Shown here: piece by piece, positions 41,707 to 52,759 of the stretch
Numbering within the stretch: the stretch's first letter is position 1
How the letters are laid out: each line of letters begins with the position of its first letter
DNA from: Torymus aiolomorphi
Taxonomy: Eukaryota; Arthropoda; Insecta; Hymenoptera; Torymidae
Reading direction: 5' to 3'
Assembly: GCA_036365515.1 (NCBI GenBank)
Contig: CM070873.1
Location: 25,092,585-25,156,584 of the forward strand
DNA: 64,000 bases
Position numbers and translations under genes: made by a program
The notes under the pieces: model-generated
Told to the model about the DNA's origin: nothing
What the model saw: the letters and a program-made list of their open reading frames with translations, nothing else
The model's database searches: none

Positions 41707-43613
41707 TTACTCCAATTATAATATTGCTATTTTAGATGCTGATATTAAAATCAAAAATATCAATGAAGATATAGATCCACTCTTCAGATTATTTAAAATT
41801 ACCTATGCAGAAACTTTTGCTGAAATAGGAGTACCAGTTACTTCTAATCAAGAAATTGAGGATTCCTTTGATATCCTCGAAACTCATCAACAAATCATAA
41901 ACCCATCAACTCACACCGTGGGGGTAGAAAACACTGATTCTGTTTTAAATGTTTTAAGACTGGACCATTTGAATGATGTGGAAAGAGATCATATTACAAA
42001 TTTAATTTTAAAATTTGAACACAGATTTCTATTAAATGGTCAGCATTTAGGTGCTGCTAGTACGGTAATGCATAGAATTATCACCACCGATGATATTCCT
42101 ATCAACATTAAACAATATAAGTTCCCAATATCTCTTAAGGATGAAGTTAGTAGACAAGTCGATGCACTCTTGCAAGAGGGAATTATTAAACCATCAAGTT
42201 CCCCTTATAACTCTCCTCTTTGGTTGGTTCCAAAAAAAACGGACGCCATCTTAAAACAAAAATGGCGGTTAGTGTCGGATTTTCGCATGCTTAATGAAAA
42301 GACCATAACCGATGCATACCCACTACCCGACATATCACAAATTATTGATCAGGTCGGGGGTCATAAATATTATACAGTTCTAGATCTAGCATCAGGATTC
42401 CATCAAATCTTAATGGATCCTCGAGATGCCCATAAAACCGCTTTCAGTACGCCATATGGTCATTATGAGTATGTTCGTATGACCTTTGGACTGAAGAACG
42501 CTCCTCCCACTTTCCAAAGGTATATTGATGAAACCTTTAGAGGCCTACAGGGAAAAATTTTATTCACTTTTATTGATGATATAATTATCTTCGCAGACAC
42601 ACTCGAAGAACATGGAGAAAAATTAAAATTGATCATGGAAAGATTGGATAAATCCAACCTACAATTGAACATTAACAAATGCGAGTTTTTAAAAGATGAG
42701 ATTTGCTATTTGGGCCACGTCCTAAGTAAAGATGGAGTCAGTCCTGATCCAAAGAAACTTGAGGCAGTTAGATGTTTTCCTCAGCCTAAAACAGTCAAAA
42801 ACATTAGGCAATTCCTTGGTTTAGCCGGATACTACAGAAGATTTATTAAAAATTTCGCTACTATGTCCAAACCATTAACCAAATTATTGGAAAAGGATAC
42901 TGATTTCGCTTGGACTGAAAAGACAAATGAAGCCTTTGAGTCATTAAAGGAAGCGCTATGTAATCCTCCTATCTTACAGTATCCTGATTTTTCTAAACCC
43001 TTTATTATCACAACGGATGCCTCAGGGTATGCTATTGGTGGGGTACTTTCTCAAGGAGAAATTGGCAAGGATCTCCCAATAAGTTATGCCTCCCGTGTTC
43101 TTAGAGGACCGGAAATGAATTATGAGGTATACGAAAAAGAGGCTTTAGCTATGATCCATAGCGCAAAAATTTTTCGATCATATATATATAACAGAAAAAT
43201 ATCCTTTGTAACAGACCACAAATCACTAGTCTGGTTCAAAACCGCAGATTGTAATACTCGGGTTCAGAAATGGAGATTTAAACTCTCTGAATTCAATTAT
43301 GAAGTCGTATATAAACCTGGAAGATTAAATGCTAACGCGGATGCATTATCTAGAAATCCAATATGCAATGTAATCACTAGGAAACAATCTAAATTACTTA
43401 ATGAAAAAAATAACATAGTTAATAATGTTACCAATGAAGTTAAAATTTCAAAAGCCAAACCAACACCTAAGACCATAGTTAATACTAAATTAAAACTTAA
43501 TGACATAAATCATAAAGAAGTAATTAAAGAAAGTAAAGATTCTCAAGAAATTACTAAAATACAAAAAAATATAGATACATCTCAATCAATAAATTTTGAA
43601 TTAAAAAATAATA
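41707..43613 (+). pseudogene. pol: Truncated GYP-2-family pol (RT and RNase H)
   Basis: The frame (ORF from 41918) runs through HRIITTDDIPINIKQYKFP, LDLASGFHQILMD, MTFGLKNAPPTFQRYIDETF, FIDDIIIFAD (the catalytic pair), a full connection domain (ICYLGHVLSKDGVSPDPKKL) and RNase H (IITTDASGYAIGG, FVTDHKSLVW). It ends in a lysine-rich linker and then unrelated sequence from about 43614. Integrase, gag and LTRs are missing. It is very similar to 52183-54050 of GYP-2 but not identical, and here RT is uninterrupted. The GYP-1 LTR inserted into its left side. Confidence 0.88.
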
Positions 43614-43798
43614 AGAGTAGTATATGGGGGAATATAGGAAAAAATGGCGGCCGTTTCCAAGATGGCGCTTGGGGGAATATAGGAAATCCTTCGGGTCGTT
43701 TCGTCGGGTTTCGGCGGTGGTCGGGCGCGGTCCCTAATGAGCGTCGCCAGGGGTAATTAGTGGGGGTAATTAGTGACGGTTCCTCGGTGAGCTGGGGC

Positions 43799-44015
43799 GG
43801 TGAGAGGTTGCAATGTGGCGAGCGGTCGGTGGGTGGTGAGCGGCCGGGTGGGTGGTGAGCGGGTTGTGAGATGTTGCATGGTGCGAGCGGGTGGTGGATG
43901 GTGAGCGGTCGGGTGGTTGGTGAGCGGGCGGGTGGGTGGTGAGCGGGTTGTGAGATGTTGCATGGTGCGAGCGGGTGGTGGATGGTGAGCGGTCGGGTGG
44001 TTGGTGAGCGGGCGT
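43799..44015 (+). repeat. G-rich minisatellite, unit about 82 bp
   Basis: Two close copies (about 43855-43938 and 43939-44015) of a unit with GTGAGCGGGTTGTGAGATG and GGGTGGTGGATGGTGAGCGG, plus a partial degenerate copy before them. Just upstream, GGGGGAATATAGGAAA occurs twice (about 43627 and 43672). It separates the pol relic from PLN-B and has no gene. Confidence 0.8.
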
Positions 44016-44055
44016 GAAAATCGATGCGTCAGAAACTATATATGTGCATTTAGAA

Positions 44056-44250
44056 ATGAAGCAGTGGCTAGCTTCATGGCGTTTGTGGAAACAAGGACTG
44101 CCCGATTTTTAAATCGTGCATTTTTAAGAGGAATTTTTAGAGAGCATAGTGAGTTTCTCGAGATGGTCGCAGTGCATCTCCTAGGGCGATGTAATGCTAA
44201 GAGGCAGCTGGCACGAGCTTTATTAGCTGCTTACGCGGAACTGTTGCGAG
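44056..44250 (+). CDS. PLN-B exon upstream of PolB
   Basis: Bounded on the left by an acceptor-like TGCATTTAG and on the right by a donor (GAG|GTAATT at 44251). It encodes a helical, Arg/Ala/Leu-rich segment (FVETRTARFLNRAFLRG, RQLARALLAAYAELL). The donor phase (1) agrees with the acceptor at 44339 in front of the PolB N-terminal exon; the intron is 89 bases. Same place and character as 22470-22881 in PLN-A. Function unknown. Confidence 0.5.
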
Positions 44251-44339
44251 GTAATTTATCAAGATATTTATCTAACAACATTTTTAACATATTAATTTTT
44301 AACTTATATAAATTATTTTAAAATTTTCCTTTTTTATAG

Positions 44340-44809
44340 AACGCTCAATGGAGATCAACAATCTTTTCCAAGAATCAGATGAGCGCCCTCAACACCAGGA
44401 GGTGCAGCAACTGGAGCAACCACAACAGCAGCCGCAGGAGCAACAAATCAAGCAACATCCTGACTCGACTGCACCCGAACAACCACAACAGCAGCAACTG
44501 GAGCAACCACAACAGCAGCCGCAGGAGCAACAGATCGAGGAGCAGCAGCAGGGAGGAGGAGGAGGATCAAGTATTAACGGTGAGTTTTTCAATGTCCTCG
44601 ATGAAAGGGAAACGGAATATAGTAGATTTTCAACAAGTGCGCGTGAAATAGTTTTAAAATTTAAAAATGAGAATATAACAGGGGACGTCATTACCGACTT
44701 AAACGCGTGTATTGAAAATTTATTTCTTTACATAATACGGGAATATGATCCTGAGGATTATATTGGGATTTCCTTATCCACCGTTAGACTACCGTTGGGG
44801 CCAATTCAT
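44340..44809 (+). CDS. PLN-B PolB N-terminal exon, cut by GYP-2
   Basis: Starts after the acceptor TTTTTTATAG. A glutamine-rich tandem repeat (QLEQPQQQPQEQQI unit, twice) and a poly-Gly run precede a region comparable to PLN-A PolB residues about 50-140 (FSTSAREIVLKF, ENLFLYIIREYDPEDYIGISL). The frame runs into the GYP-2 LTR at 44810 and resumes in the same register at 61487 if the TCAT duplication is counted once. It is not expressed as part of PolB in this copy unless the element is spliced out. Confidence 0.78.
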
Positions 44810-47207
44810 TGTCACATCCTGCTATTTCATATAAGAAATAAAAAAAAAAAAAATAAAAAAAAATATACTAGTAACTATTCTCAAAAGCATAGGTAAATCA
44901 AAATTGACAGAAAGAAAAAATTTTCAGACTATAGATACAAGCCTTAAATTTCGACCTGCGGAAAAGGTATAGCAAACCCTAGCACGCTTTCATCTCCGCC
45001 AAGGGTTGTAAAGCGCAGGCCACTCTTCGAGATAGCTTGGGCGTCCCTCGGTCTAAATGTATACTTTTTTTTCTCCGGGTCATAAAAACTTTTCTCGCTT
45101 TCCGCAGGTCGAACTTGAAGACCACATCAGCAAGCGATAAAATTCCCGTCCTTCGAACCGCATCGAAATTCTCAGTCGCTCCAAATCAAACAAACCGGGG
45201 AAACCCAGCAGTTAGGAACGCTGGCGTACGTGCCGATTTCTATTTTGGTTTCTCTCCCTCGCCTTGAGAATTTTTCTCACCCCGGAACCTCTAAATTGGG
45301 GAAGCCCAGCGATAACGGCGGCGTCTGTTTCTTCTCTCTCTCTTGTTTCTCGAAATCCCACTATCCATGTTTATGTTGGATATTTCTTTTTCCTCTATCT
45401 AATACGGCAAATACTATCATTTCCTTTTACTAAATACCACGACTAGATTCACTTTGCGTAGTTATAAGAAGTCAATTAAAGAAAAAAATCGAACTCTTTT
45501 AATCTAACTTGAATAAGTAACGGAATTCCCTGGATCCATTGTATGCGCAATCCAGGTATGAATTCCAAGAAACATAGCGTCTCTTCCTGGAAACGTGGGT
45601 AGCTGCCTGTAGCTTTCACCATAGGGAAACTCGCTTAGGGGCGAATGTCCATCATAGTATCACCCACATTGAAAACATTGGAAATTTTCAACGGTGAATA
45701 ACAGGGAAAAATTCACTTAACAATTCCATTTAACGACAAGTAGGGACAGTGTTTCGACTAGTATTATTTATTTACTAGTTATCATCTTCTTACTTGTTCT
45801 CCCATAAATAGTTTTGTTAACAACTGAATTTTCCCCTGTATATTTATAACCACAATAACACTATAACCAAGTTATTGATAGAATATTGTTTTTGGATATT
45901 GTTCTTAAGCTACAATGTTAATATTAGAATGTAAAGCAATTAAATTTATTCAAAATATTAATCAATTAATCCTTGCTAGCTTTAGTTATTAATTTCACTA
46001 TTCTCTAGTTCAAAATAAATGCTTATTACTTGCCGAAATATTTAACAATTTGTATTACACTTCCTCTAAATTTTCTAAAAAAAAATAATTATTAATATGT
46101 TGAATAAACTTAAATTGCATAATTCCAGCGTTTATAAACTATGTTTATTGCGAAATTTACCGTAATTACTATTGTCTAAAATACGTAACGAATATCATGT
46201 ACTCCCTACCCAAAGTAAATTTTCCGGAAGGTAGGAGTAACTAGGAAAACCCGGAACCAATCATAACCATTTAGGTAGGCTAAGGTATACCCCCTTTACA
46301 ACGCTAAGGGAGGTCCCAACACCAGCGACCAATACCATCCCTCTACGTCAGAGATTGTAAAGCGTTGGGGTCCCCTTTGCTAGCGCAGCTCGTCACTTGC
46401 GCGCCCGCTCTCATTTCTCTCAAGCATCAAGCCTCAGCCGAAGAGGTTCTTCACTACTCAAGTCCCAAACCTCAACCGAAGAGGTCTTCCTAAAATTTTT
46501 TACACTTCAAAATTGTACAGAGTTCCGCGACACTCTAAAAGTTTTCTGAAAAAAAAATAAAAATATATAAAATATTAAAATTTGTACAAGTTACCGAGCA
46601 AAGGTAACACGCGTGTGCGGAAATAAACTCATTATTCTTTCCTTGCATATATTTGTTTGTGCTACATTTTTATTTATAACCCTGATCCAATTCTTTTTCA
46701 TCGCCGACAGCAGAGATCTTCTGGAGTCGCCAGCAACAGAAATAGTAAGTAAAAGTAAAGTTTTGCTGTCTAACTTTTTCTACAGCTAGATCATTTTTTT
46801 TCCACACACTCACCCCATTTCATGTGACTCTAACTCGGAAATATCGTGTTACTTTCCCTTAAATAACAGTGTTTCTTCTCTATCTATCCATCTTTCTAAA
46901 AAATATCACCCCTAGTACCGCGTAAACTATACTACAAGATTTCGGATGTTAGTCTGGGTAACCACTCCCGTTTAAACATCAGTCTTCTTGTAGTCAAATA
47001 ACTAAGAACTGAGTCGAACTTTGTAAATTCAATTCTAGGTAACTACCGTGTCGCGCCCTTATTGCTGCCCAAACCTTATCCTATCCTGTAGTATCTAGCT
47101 CTATCCCGAGCTAGTAGGTTTTCATTAGCCTAGGCTCTAAACAGAGCAATTATTAGTTTTTCTTTAAAACTAAACATCGGGTCTTCTTTGGTAGACCCGA
47201 CGTAACA
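44810..47207 (+). repeat. GYP-2 5' LTR
   Basis: Direct repeat of 59090-61482. Contains duplicated CGAAGAGGT words (about 46439-46490) in a promoter-like C/T-rich block, an AATAAA at about 46621, a strong splice donor GTAAGT at 46745-46750 and a terminal hairpin (GGGTCTTCTTTGGTAGACCC). Short ORFs inside are duplicated in both LTRs and not supported as genes. Confidence 0.93.
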
Positions 47208-47213
47208 AATTTT

Positions 47214-47231
47214 TGGAGGCCCCGGAGGGAT
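47214..47231 (+). promoter_or_regulatory. GYP-2 primer-binding site (candidate)
   Basis: TGGAGGCCCCGGAGGGAT starts six bases after the LTR end with the TGG expected to pair with a tRNA CCA end. I cannot name the tRNA with confidence. Confidence 0.6.
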
Positions 47232-47419
47232 CATAGATACAAAAACTAGATAGGATTTTATGTTAGGGCAAAAAGGTTATATTTCAAAATTTAGGTATTG
47301 TGTTTTCAATCTTAAAAGTGAAAAAATGTGTTAAATAGAATTTTATGAAAAAAAATTCTAAATAAGTTAAAAATAAAAATGAACTAAATAAGAAAAACTT
47401 ATAATTTTCAAAGTTAAAG

Positions 47420-48235
47420 TCTACGCCCCAAAGCCTCTGAGTCATAAAAAGATGACCACGCGCAACGACCTCTCGACTAAGTATTTTTAAACCAAAATTT
47501 TTACAAGTTTTTTTTTTTAACTAAAATTTTTACAAGTCTCTAAATCAAAATTTTTTACAAGTTTTTTAAATCAAAATTTTTACAAGTTTTTAAATCAAAA
47601 TTTTTCCTAAATTGTTAAAAGTGAAATATAAACGAAAATTATATTCACTCATTTTTGCTAAGTCTTTTTGAGACAAAATTTTACTAAATCTACTAAATTT
47701 TCTAAATCTTAATGTCTACGCCTCAAAGCCTCTGACGACTATGCGCAACGGCCTCTCGACTAAGATTTTCTTTCTAAATTGAAATTTTAAAACTAAAATA
47801 AATTCTAAAATTTTTGAAAGTGATATATAAATGAAAAATTATATTCACTCATTTTGCTAAGTCTTTTTGAGACAAAATTTTACTAAATCTACCAAATTTT
47901 CTAAATCTTAATGTCTACGCCTCAAAGCCTCTGACGACTATGCGCAACGGCCTCTCGACTAAGATTTTCTTTCTAAATTGAAATTTTAAAACTAAAATAA
48001 ATTCTAAAATTTTTGAAAGTGATATATAAATGAAAAATTATATTCACTCATTTTTGCTAAGTCTTTTTGAGACAAAATTTTACTAAATCTACCAAATCTT
48101 CTAAATCTCAATGTCTACGCCTCAAAGCCTCTGACGACTATGCGCAACGGCCTCTCGACTAAGATTTTCTTTCTAAATTGAAATTTTAAAATAAATTTTT
48201 CTAAATCTTTGAAAGTGATATATAAATGAAAAATT
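47420..48235 (+). repeat. GYP-2 leader: about 200-bp tandem repeats
   Basis: The block GTCTACGCC.CAAAGCCTCTGA...CGCAACG.CCTCTCGACTAAG occurs at about 47420, 47714, 47914 and 48114; the last three copies are spaced 200 bases. Spacers are A/T-rich with repeated TCTAAATC-type words, and the decayed spacer motif continues to about 49030. The 47232-49212 leader has no ORF of note and could hold the packaging signal. Confidence 0.85.
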
Positions 48236-48264
48236 ATATTCACTTATTTTACTAAGTCTTCTTG

Positions 48265-48298
<34 letters not shown>

Positions 48299-49212
48299 TT
48301 ATTTTACTAAATCTTCTAAATTTTCTAAATCTACTAAATCTTTAAAAGTGAAATATAAACAAATTCACCTATTTTACCAAGTCTTTTTGAGGCAAAAAGA
48401 ATTTTTACTAAAATTACTAAATCTTTAAAAGTGTTCTAAATTTTCTAAATTCAAAATTTTACTAAGTCTTTTAAAACAAAATTTTTTCTAATTCTTTGAA
48501 AAATGAAATAATAAATGAAAAATTATATTCACTAGAGTTTACTAAGTTCTTTTAAACGAAAATTATTCTAAGTCCTTTAAATCGAAAATTTTACTAAGTC
48601 TACTAAATTCAAAATTTTACTAAGTCTTTTAAAACAAAATTTTTTCTAATTCTTTGAAAAATGAAATAATAAATGAAAAATTATATTCACTAAATTTTAC
48701 TAAGTTCTTTTAAAACGAAAATTTTACTAAATTCAAAATCGAAAAATTATTCAGTCTTTTTAAATTTAAAATTTTTCTAAGTTCTTTTAAACAAAAATTT
48801 TCTAAGATCTTTAAAAGGAAAAATTTACTAAATCTTTTAAATCTAAAATTTTACTAAGTTATTTTAAAACGAAAATTTTACTAAGTTCTTTTATTTCTAA
48901 ATTTTTACTGTCTTCTAAATTAAAAATTTTACTAAACCTTTTAAATCGAAAATTTTTTCCAAGTCTTTTAGCTCTAAAATTCTACTAAGTCCATTAAAAC
49001 AAATTTTACAAGTTTTTCTAAATAATTTTTTTTTTTTACTTTCTTTGTAAGTGAAATAATATGAAACCCGAGGAAGTTTCATTAAACTTCTAACAAAATT
49101 ATATTAAATATACTAAACACTGAATTAAAAAAAAATAAGAGTATATTTACTTTTATGGTTTGGTTGTATTAAACATTACCAATTAGATAATGATGACTTC
49201 TATTTTATTCTA

Positions 49213-49518
49213 ATGGAAAATCGTCCCCATAAAAAGTCTAAGCCTACAAAGAAACAGAGACAAAGAAGTAGAATTAATCAGGAAAAGCGAGTGAAAACGT
49301 TTTGGGCACAAGTCAAAAGTGACCTGGAAGCAACGCCACCACCTGTTGAAATCGAAAATATACCTTTGCCTGTGGATCCTCCAAAGAAAAAGTGTATTAG
49401 CTGTATAACAAAAGAATTAAAAAGCAAATGCTTCGAATGTTTCACATTAAATTATAAAATTAAGAAAGTTTTGCCACAACCACCATTGGAGTGGATGCTA
49501 AAGTTTAAAGATGAATAA
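49213..49518 (+). CDS. GYP-2 small ORF before gag
   Basis: 101 residues from an ATG in the leader, 75 bases before gag. The N terminus is very basic (RPHKKSKPTKKQRQRSR), resembling a nucleolar or RNA-binding signal. The C-terminal part has KKCISCITKELKSKCFECF, a pair of CxxC motifs that could bind zinc. Ends in PPLEWMLKFKDE. I recognise no family; accessory proteins at this place are not normal for Gypsy. Coding is supported by length and composition only. Confidence 0.5.
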   Translation: MENRPHKKSKPTKKQRQRSRINQEKRVKTFWAQVKSDLEATPPPVEIENIPLPVDPPKKKCISCITKELKSKCFECFTLNYKIKKVLPQPPLEWMLKFKDE

Positions 49519-49592
49519 AAGTTAACCTTATAAAGTAAATATTTCTTTTTCTTTCGGGTTTTTTTTTTTTATTCAAAAACTTAATAATCTTT

Positions 49593-51227
49593 ATGAGCGA
49601 CCAGCGAATTACTCGGCAACAGGCCCGAAATAATCAGGAAAAAATCGACGAAATTGAAAAGTTCAATCCGTTTGTGCCAAATAAGCAACTTCCTTATTCC
49701 CCAATAAAAATAGAAAGTAAACTGGCTCAATTAACCAGCACTTCAACATCGGGAATTGAATCAAAGGACGAATCAGAACTGGAAACTGATATCTCTAAAC
49801 TGGAACTTGGGAAAGACAATAAGACTTTGACGACCCAAGAACCAGTAGATTCGAGTGAAAGTGATTCGGAGGCCCCTCAAGGCCCAGTTAACATAAAAAT
49901 GGCAGTCACACCACAATTTGTGAACATTAAGGACGCACTGAAGATAGTGCCTGAATTTGATGGGAAAAATATCCCCATAACACAATTCCTAGAAGGTTGC
50001 ACTGAAGCATTGGCAATGATTGATGCTACGGCTGAACCTAGCCTTGCAAAATTATTAAGAGCCAGAGTCACAGGAGAAGCCAGACAGGCTATCACTGGAC
50101 AAACCTTTGATACAGTTGAAAATTTCAAGAATTATTTGAAACAAATCTATGCTCCCTCTAAGTCCGTTGTACAACTGTTAGGAGAGTTAGGCAGCGACTT
50201 CCAAAGGAATGAGGAGTCTGTCATAACTTTTGCAAATAGGGTAAGAATTCTAGGAGCTAGAATTCTTGAAGCAAAAAAATTAGAGACTGGCACGCTACCC
50301 AATACCTTTAGCGCCTCTGTAGAAAGCAGTTTGCTAGAATGCTTCAAAGCAGGCTTAAAACCAGAGATTGAGCAGCGTTTAGGGGAAGCTGCGACTGTTA
50401 ATGATATTGTAAAAGAAGCAATTAAGATTGAAAAATTGCTTTTGGCAAGGAAAGCCCTAAGGAAGGGTCAGTCTGGAATGGAAAAAACTGACAAAAAGAA
50501 AACTTTCCTCTGTCAACTGTGCAATCAGTCAGGGCATGAGGCCAATAATTGCAATTTAATACCTGCAACCCGTGTTCTAAGTTGCATAATATGCAATCAA
50601 CCCGGACACAGTACCGATAAATGTCAATTACTGGCTGCAGGAACAAAAAAAACTGAAACGAATTGTAATATTTGCAATAAGCCAGGGCATTTAGCTGCCC
50701 AATGTAAAAGGGGCATGCTATGCCAAATTTGTAAGAAAACTGGGCATTTAGCTGCCCAGTGTTATAAAATAGCGATTTGTCAAATCTGCGGCAATCAGGG
50801 GCATACTGCTCGCCTATGCCAGTCAGCTAATGGGACCACTGTAACTCAGAAAGCAGTTACATGTCAGTTGTGCTTAAATGCTGGTCATACCGCAGATAAG
50901 TGCCATTTACTTAAGGCCAATAAAACCCATAAACCTACAGCTAGCAGTGAAATTTGCCAGCTATGTCAAAACGCAGGCCATTCGGCTATTTCCTGCAGAA
51001 GCAGCATTACATGTGCTTACTGTAAGAACAAAGGACATTCTATCGATTCGTGTCGCAAAAGAGTGTACAATGAGGGAAAAAGATCGGGAAACGAGCGGAA
51101 CCCTTCAGGCCCGAGTGCACCTCAAGGGGCTCAGCCGATTCCTCAGCGCTCAACACATACGGCCCAAATCCAAGGATTCTCAGCGGACGAGTTAATAGCA
51201 TTAAACTCAACTTTGCGTCCAAACTAA
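49593..51227 (+). CDS. gag: GYP-2 Gag with eight zinc knuckles
   Basis: 544 residues. A low-complexity N-terminal 100 residues is followed by a capsid-like helical domain (about 110-300, VPEFDGKNIPITQFLEGCTEAL, ITFANRVRILGARILEAKKLE). Then come eight CCHC motifs (about 50510-51055): CQLCNQSGHEANNC, CIICNQPGHSTDKC, CNICNKPGHLAAQC, CQICKKTGHLAAQC, CQICGNQGHTARLC, CQLCLNAGHTADKC, CQLCQNAGHSAISC and CAYCKNKGHSIDSC. Normal Gypsy Gags have one or two. No lesion is seen. It would package the element RNA. Confidence 0.92.
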   Translation: MSDQRITRQQARNNQEKIDEIEKFNPFVPNKQLPYSPIKIESKLAQLTSTSTSGIESKDESELETDISKLELGKDNKTLTTQEPVDSSESDSEAPQGPVNIKMAVTPQFVNIKDALKIVPEFDGKNIPITQFLEGCTEALAMIDATAEPSLAKLLRARVTGEARQAITGQTFDTVENFKNYLKQIYAPSKSVVQLLGELGSDFQRNEESVITFANRVRILGARILEAKKLETGTLPNTFSASVESSLLECFKAGLKPEIEQRLGEAATVNDIVKEAIKIEKLLLARKALRKGQSGMEKTDKKKTFLCQLCNQSGHEANNCNLIPATRVLSCIICNQPGHSTDKCQLLAAGTKKTETNCNICNKPGHLAAQCKRGMLCQICKKTGHLAAQCYKIAICQICGNQGHTARLCQSANGTTVTQKAVTCQLCLNAGHTADKCHLLKANKTHKPTASSEICQLCQNAGHSAISCRSSITCAYCKNKGHSIDSCRKRVYNEGKRSGNERNPSGPSAPQGAQPIPQRSTHTAQIQGFSADELIALNSTLRPN

Positions 51228-51241
51228 TTCCTTACATCTCT

Positions 51242-52759
51242 TTTAAGGATTGCAATAATGATACATTATTTAGCTTTATGCTTGATTCGGGATCTGAGAT
51301 AAATATACTTAGAATAGGTTTTATTAATGATAAAAATACTATAGATACCACCAAACCAACATTAATTATGGGTATCTCCGAAAAACCAGTTTTATCTCTA
51401 GGTATGGTTAATAAAAGAATGTTAGGCAGAAATGTAGAATTTATAATAGTCCCCAATAATTTTCAAATTCCATTTGCTGGAATTTTAGGATCGCAATTAT
51501 TCCTAGCTCATGACGCCAAGTTAGATTTTAAAAATAAATTGTTAACAGTAGGAGACAGAAAAATAGATTTTTGTCAAAATGATAATCCTTGCTATGAGGT
51601 AGAAATCAATGCAGTTACTAACACGACAACTGAGAAAGGTTTAAATTGCCTACCATTTATTGAAATTTTCAACTCTCCATTTTTCACTAAGGGTTACTTT
51701 ATGATAGATAGTGGTTCTGAAGCCAATCTTATCAAGTTAAGCCTAATACCAAAAGATCAAAAAATAAATCCAGCCAGTTCGGTTTTATTAAAGGGAATAT
51801 GTGATGAAACCACCAAATCCCTTGGAGCTGTCGAAATCACAGTTTATGGAATTTCCTCAATGTTTCATGTGATATCTGATGATTTCCCTATCCCTTGTGA
51901 TGGAGTTTTTGGTTCCACTTATCTAACTCAATCTAAAGCCTTAGTGGACTATGAAAATAAATGCTTCATAACAGGAATTCACACCACTCCTTTGGTGTTC
52001 AAGATTCCCAGTTGTACTGATTTGTATAAAAATGATCTAACAAAATCCCATTCAAGTTTAATTTCCAATTTTAGTATGGATGCTAATTTCGGAAATGAAA
52101 CTGACAACGAAGTAACAGAATTTCTTGAAACAAACTCTGATGATTCATCTGATCTGGAGGCTTATTACTCCAGTTACAAAATTGCCATTTTAGATTCAGA
52201 CGCAGAAATGGAGATATTTAATGAAGACGTGAATCCTATTCGCAGGTTATTTAGGATTTCTTATTCTGAAACTTTTGCTGAAATAGGTATACCTGTTATG
52301 TCAGATCAAGAGGTCGAAGATGCTTTTGATATACTTGAAAATTTTCAAGCAATTACAAAGTTATCTGCTCATACTATCAAAAAAGAGTTCAACAATAGTT
52401 CTATTTTAGACTTATTGAGATTGGATCATTTAGATAATCTAGAAAAAGATCATATTAATAATTTAATTTTAAAATTTGAACATAGATTTCTTTTAGAAGG
52501 TCAACATTTAGGAGCCGCCAGTACAGTAATGCATAGGATTATAACTACTGACGATATCCCGGTTAATATTAAGCAATATAAGTTTCCAATCTCTCTTAAA
52601 GAAGAAGTCAGTAGACAAGTTGATGCGCTTTTGGAAGAGGGAATCATTAAACCTTCGAGTTCTCCCTATAACTCTCCTCTTTGGTTGGTACCAAAAAAAA
52701 ACGGATGCCAGCCTAAAACAAAAATGGCGTTTAGTATCGGATTTTCGTATGCTCAATGA
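51242..52759 (+). CDS. pol: GYP-2 Pol N-terminal part: two tandem retropepsin-like domains and start of RT
   Basis: Domain one starts at MLDSGSEINIL (about 51278) and ends with a GILGSQLFL...LDFKNKLL block. A second domain begins at FMIDSGSEANLI (about 51700) and ends in VFGSTYLTQ...VDYENKCFI. Each has the DSG active-site triplet, flap-like and terminal segments of a retropepsin. An acidic linker and RT start (HRIITTDDIPVNIKQY) follow. The frame leaves RT at an A-run (about 52690-52699), which has one more A than the relic at 42233. The first domain opens about 15 codons after the gag stop. Confidence 0.88.
   Translation, partial: FKDCNNDTLFSFMLDSGSEINILRIGFINDKNTIDTTKPTLIMGISEKPVLSLGMVNKRMLGRNVEFIIVPNNFQIPFAGILGSQLFLAHDAKLDFKNKLLTVGDRKIDFCQNDNPCYEVEINAVTNTTTEKGLNCLPFIEIFNSPFFTKGYFMIDSGSEANLIKLSLIPKDQKINPASSVLLKGICDETTKSLGAVEITVYGISSMFHVISDDFPIPCDGVFGSTYLTQSKALVDYENKCFITGIHTTPLVFKIPSCTDLYKNDLTKSHSSLISNFSMDANFGNETDNEVTEFLETNSDDSSDLEAYYSSYKIAILDSDAEMEIFNEDVNPIRRLFRISYSETFAEIGIPVMSDQEVEDAFDILENFQAITKLSAHTIKKEFNNSSILDLLRLDHLDNLEKDHINNLILKFEHRFLLEGQHLGAASTVMHRIITTDDIPVNIKQYKFPISLKEEVSRQVDALLEEGIIKPSSSPYNSPLWLVPKKNGCQPKTKMAFSIGFSYAQ

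Noticed and set aside
45037..45446. Short ORFs duplicated at 59317-59726.
   Set aside because: They lie inside the LTRs and are duplicated only because LTRs are direct repeats.
47400..48300. Possible CRISPR-like repeat array.
   Set aside because: Repeat spacing (200 bases), A/T-rich related spacers and location in a retrotransposon leader in a eukaryotic context rule it out.
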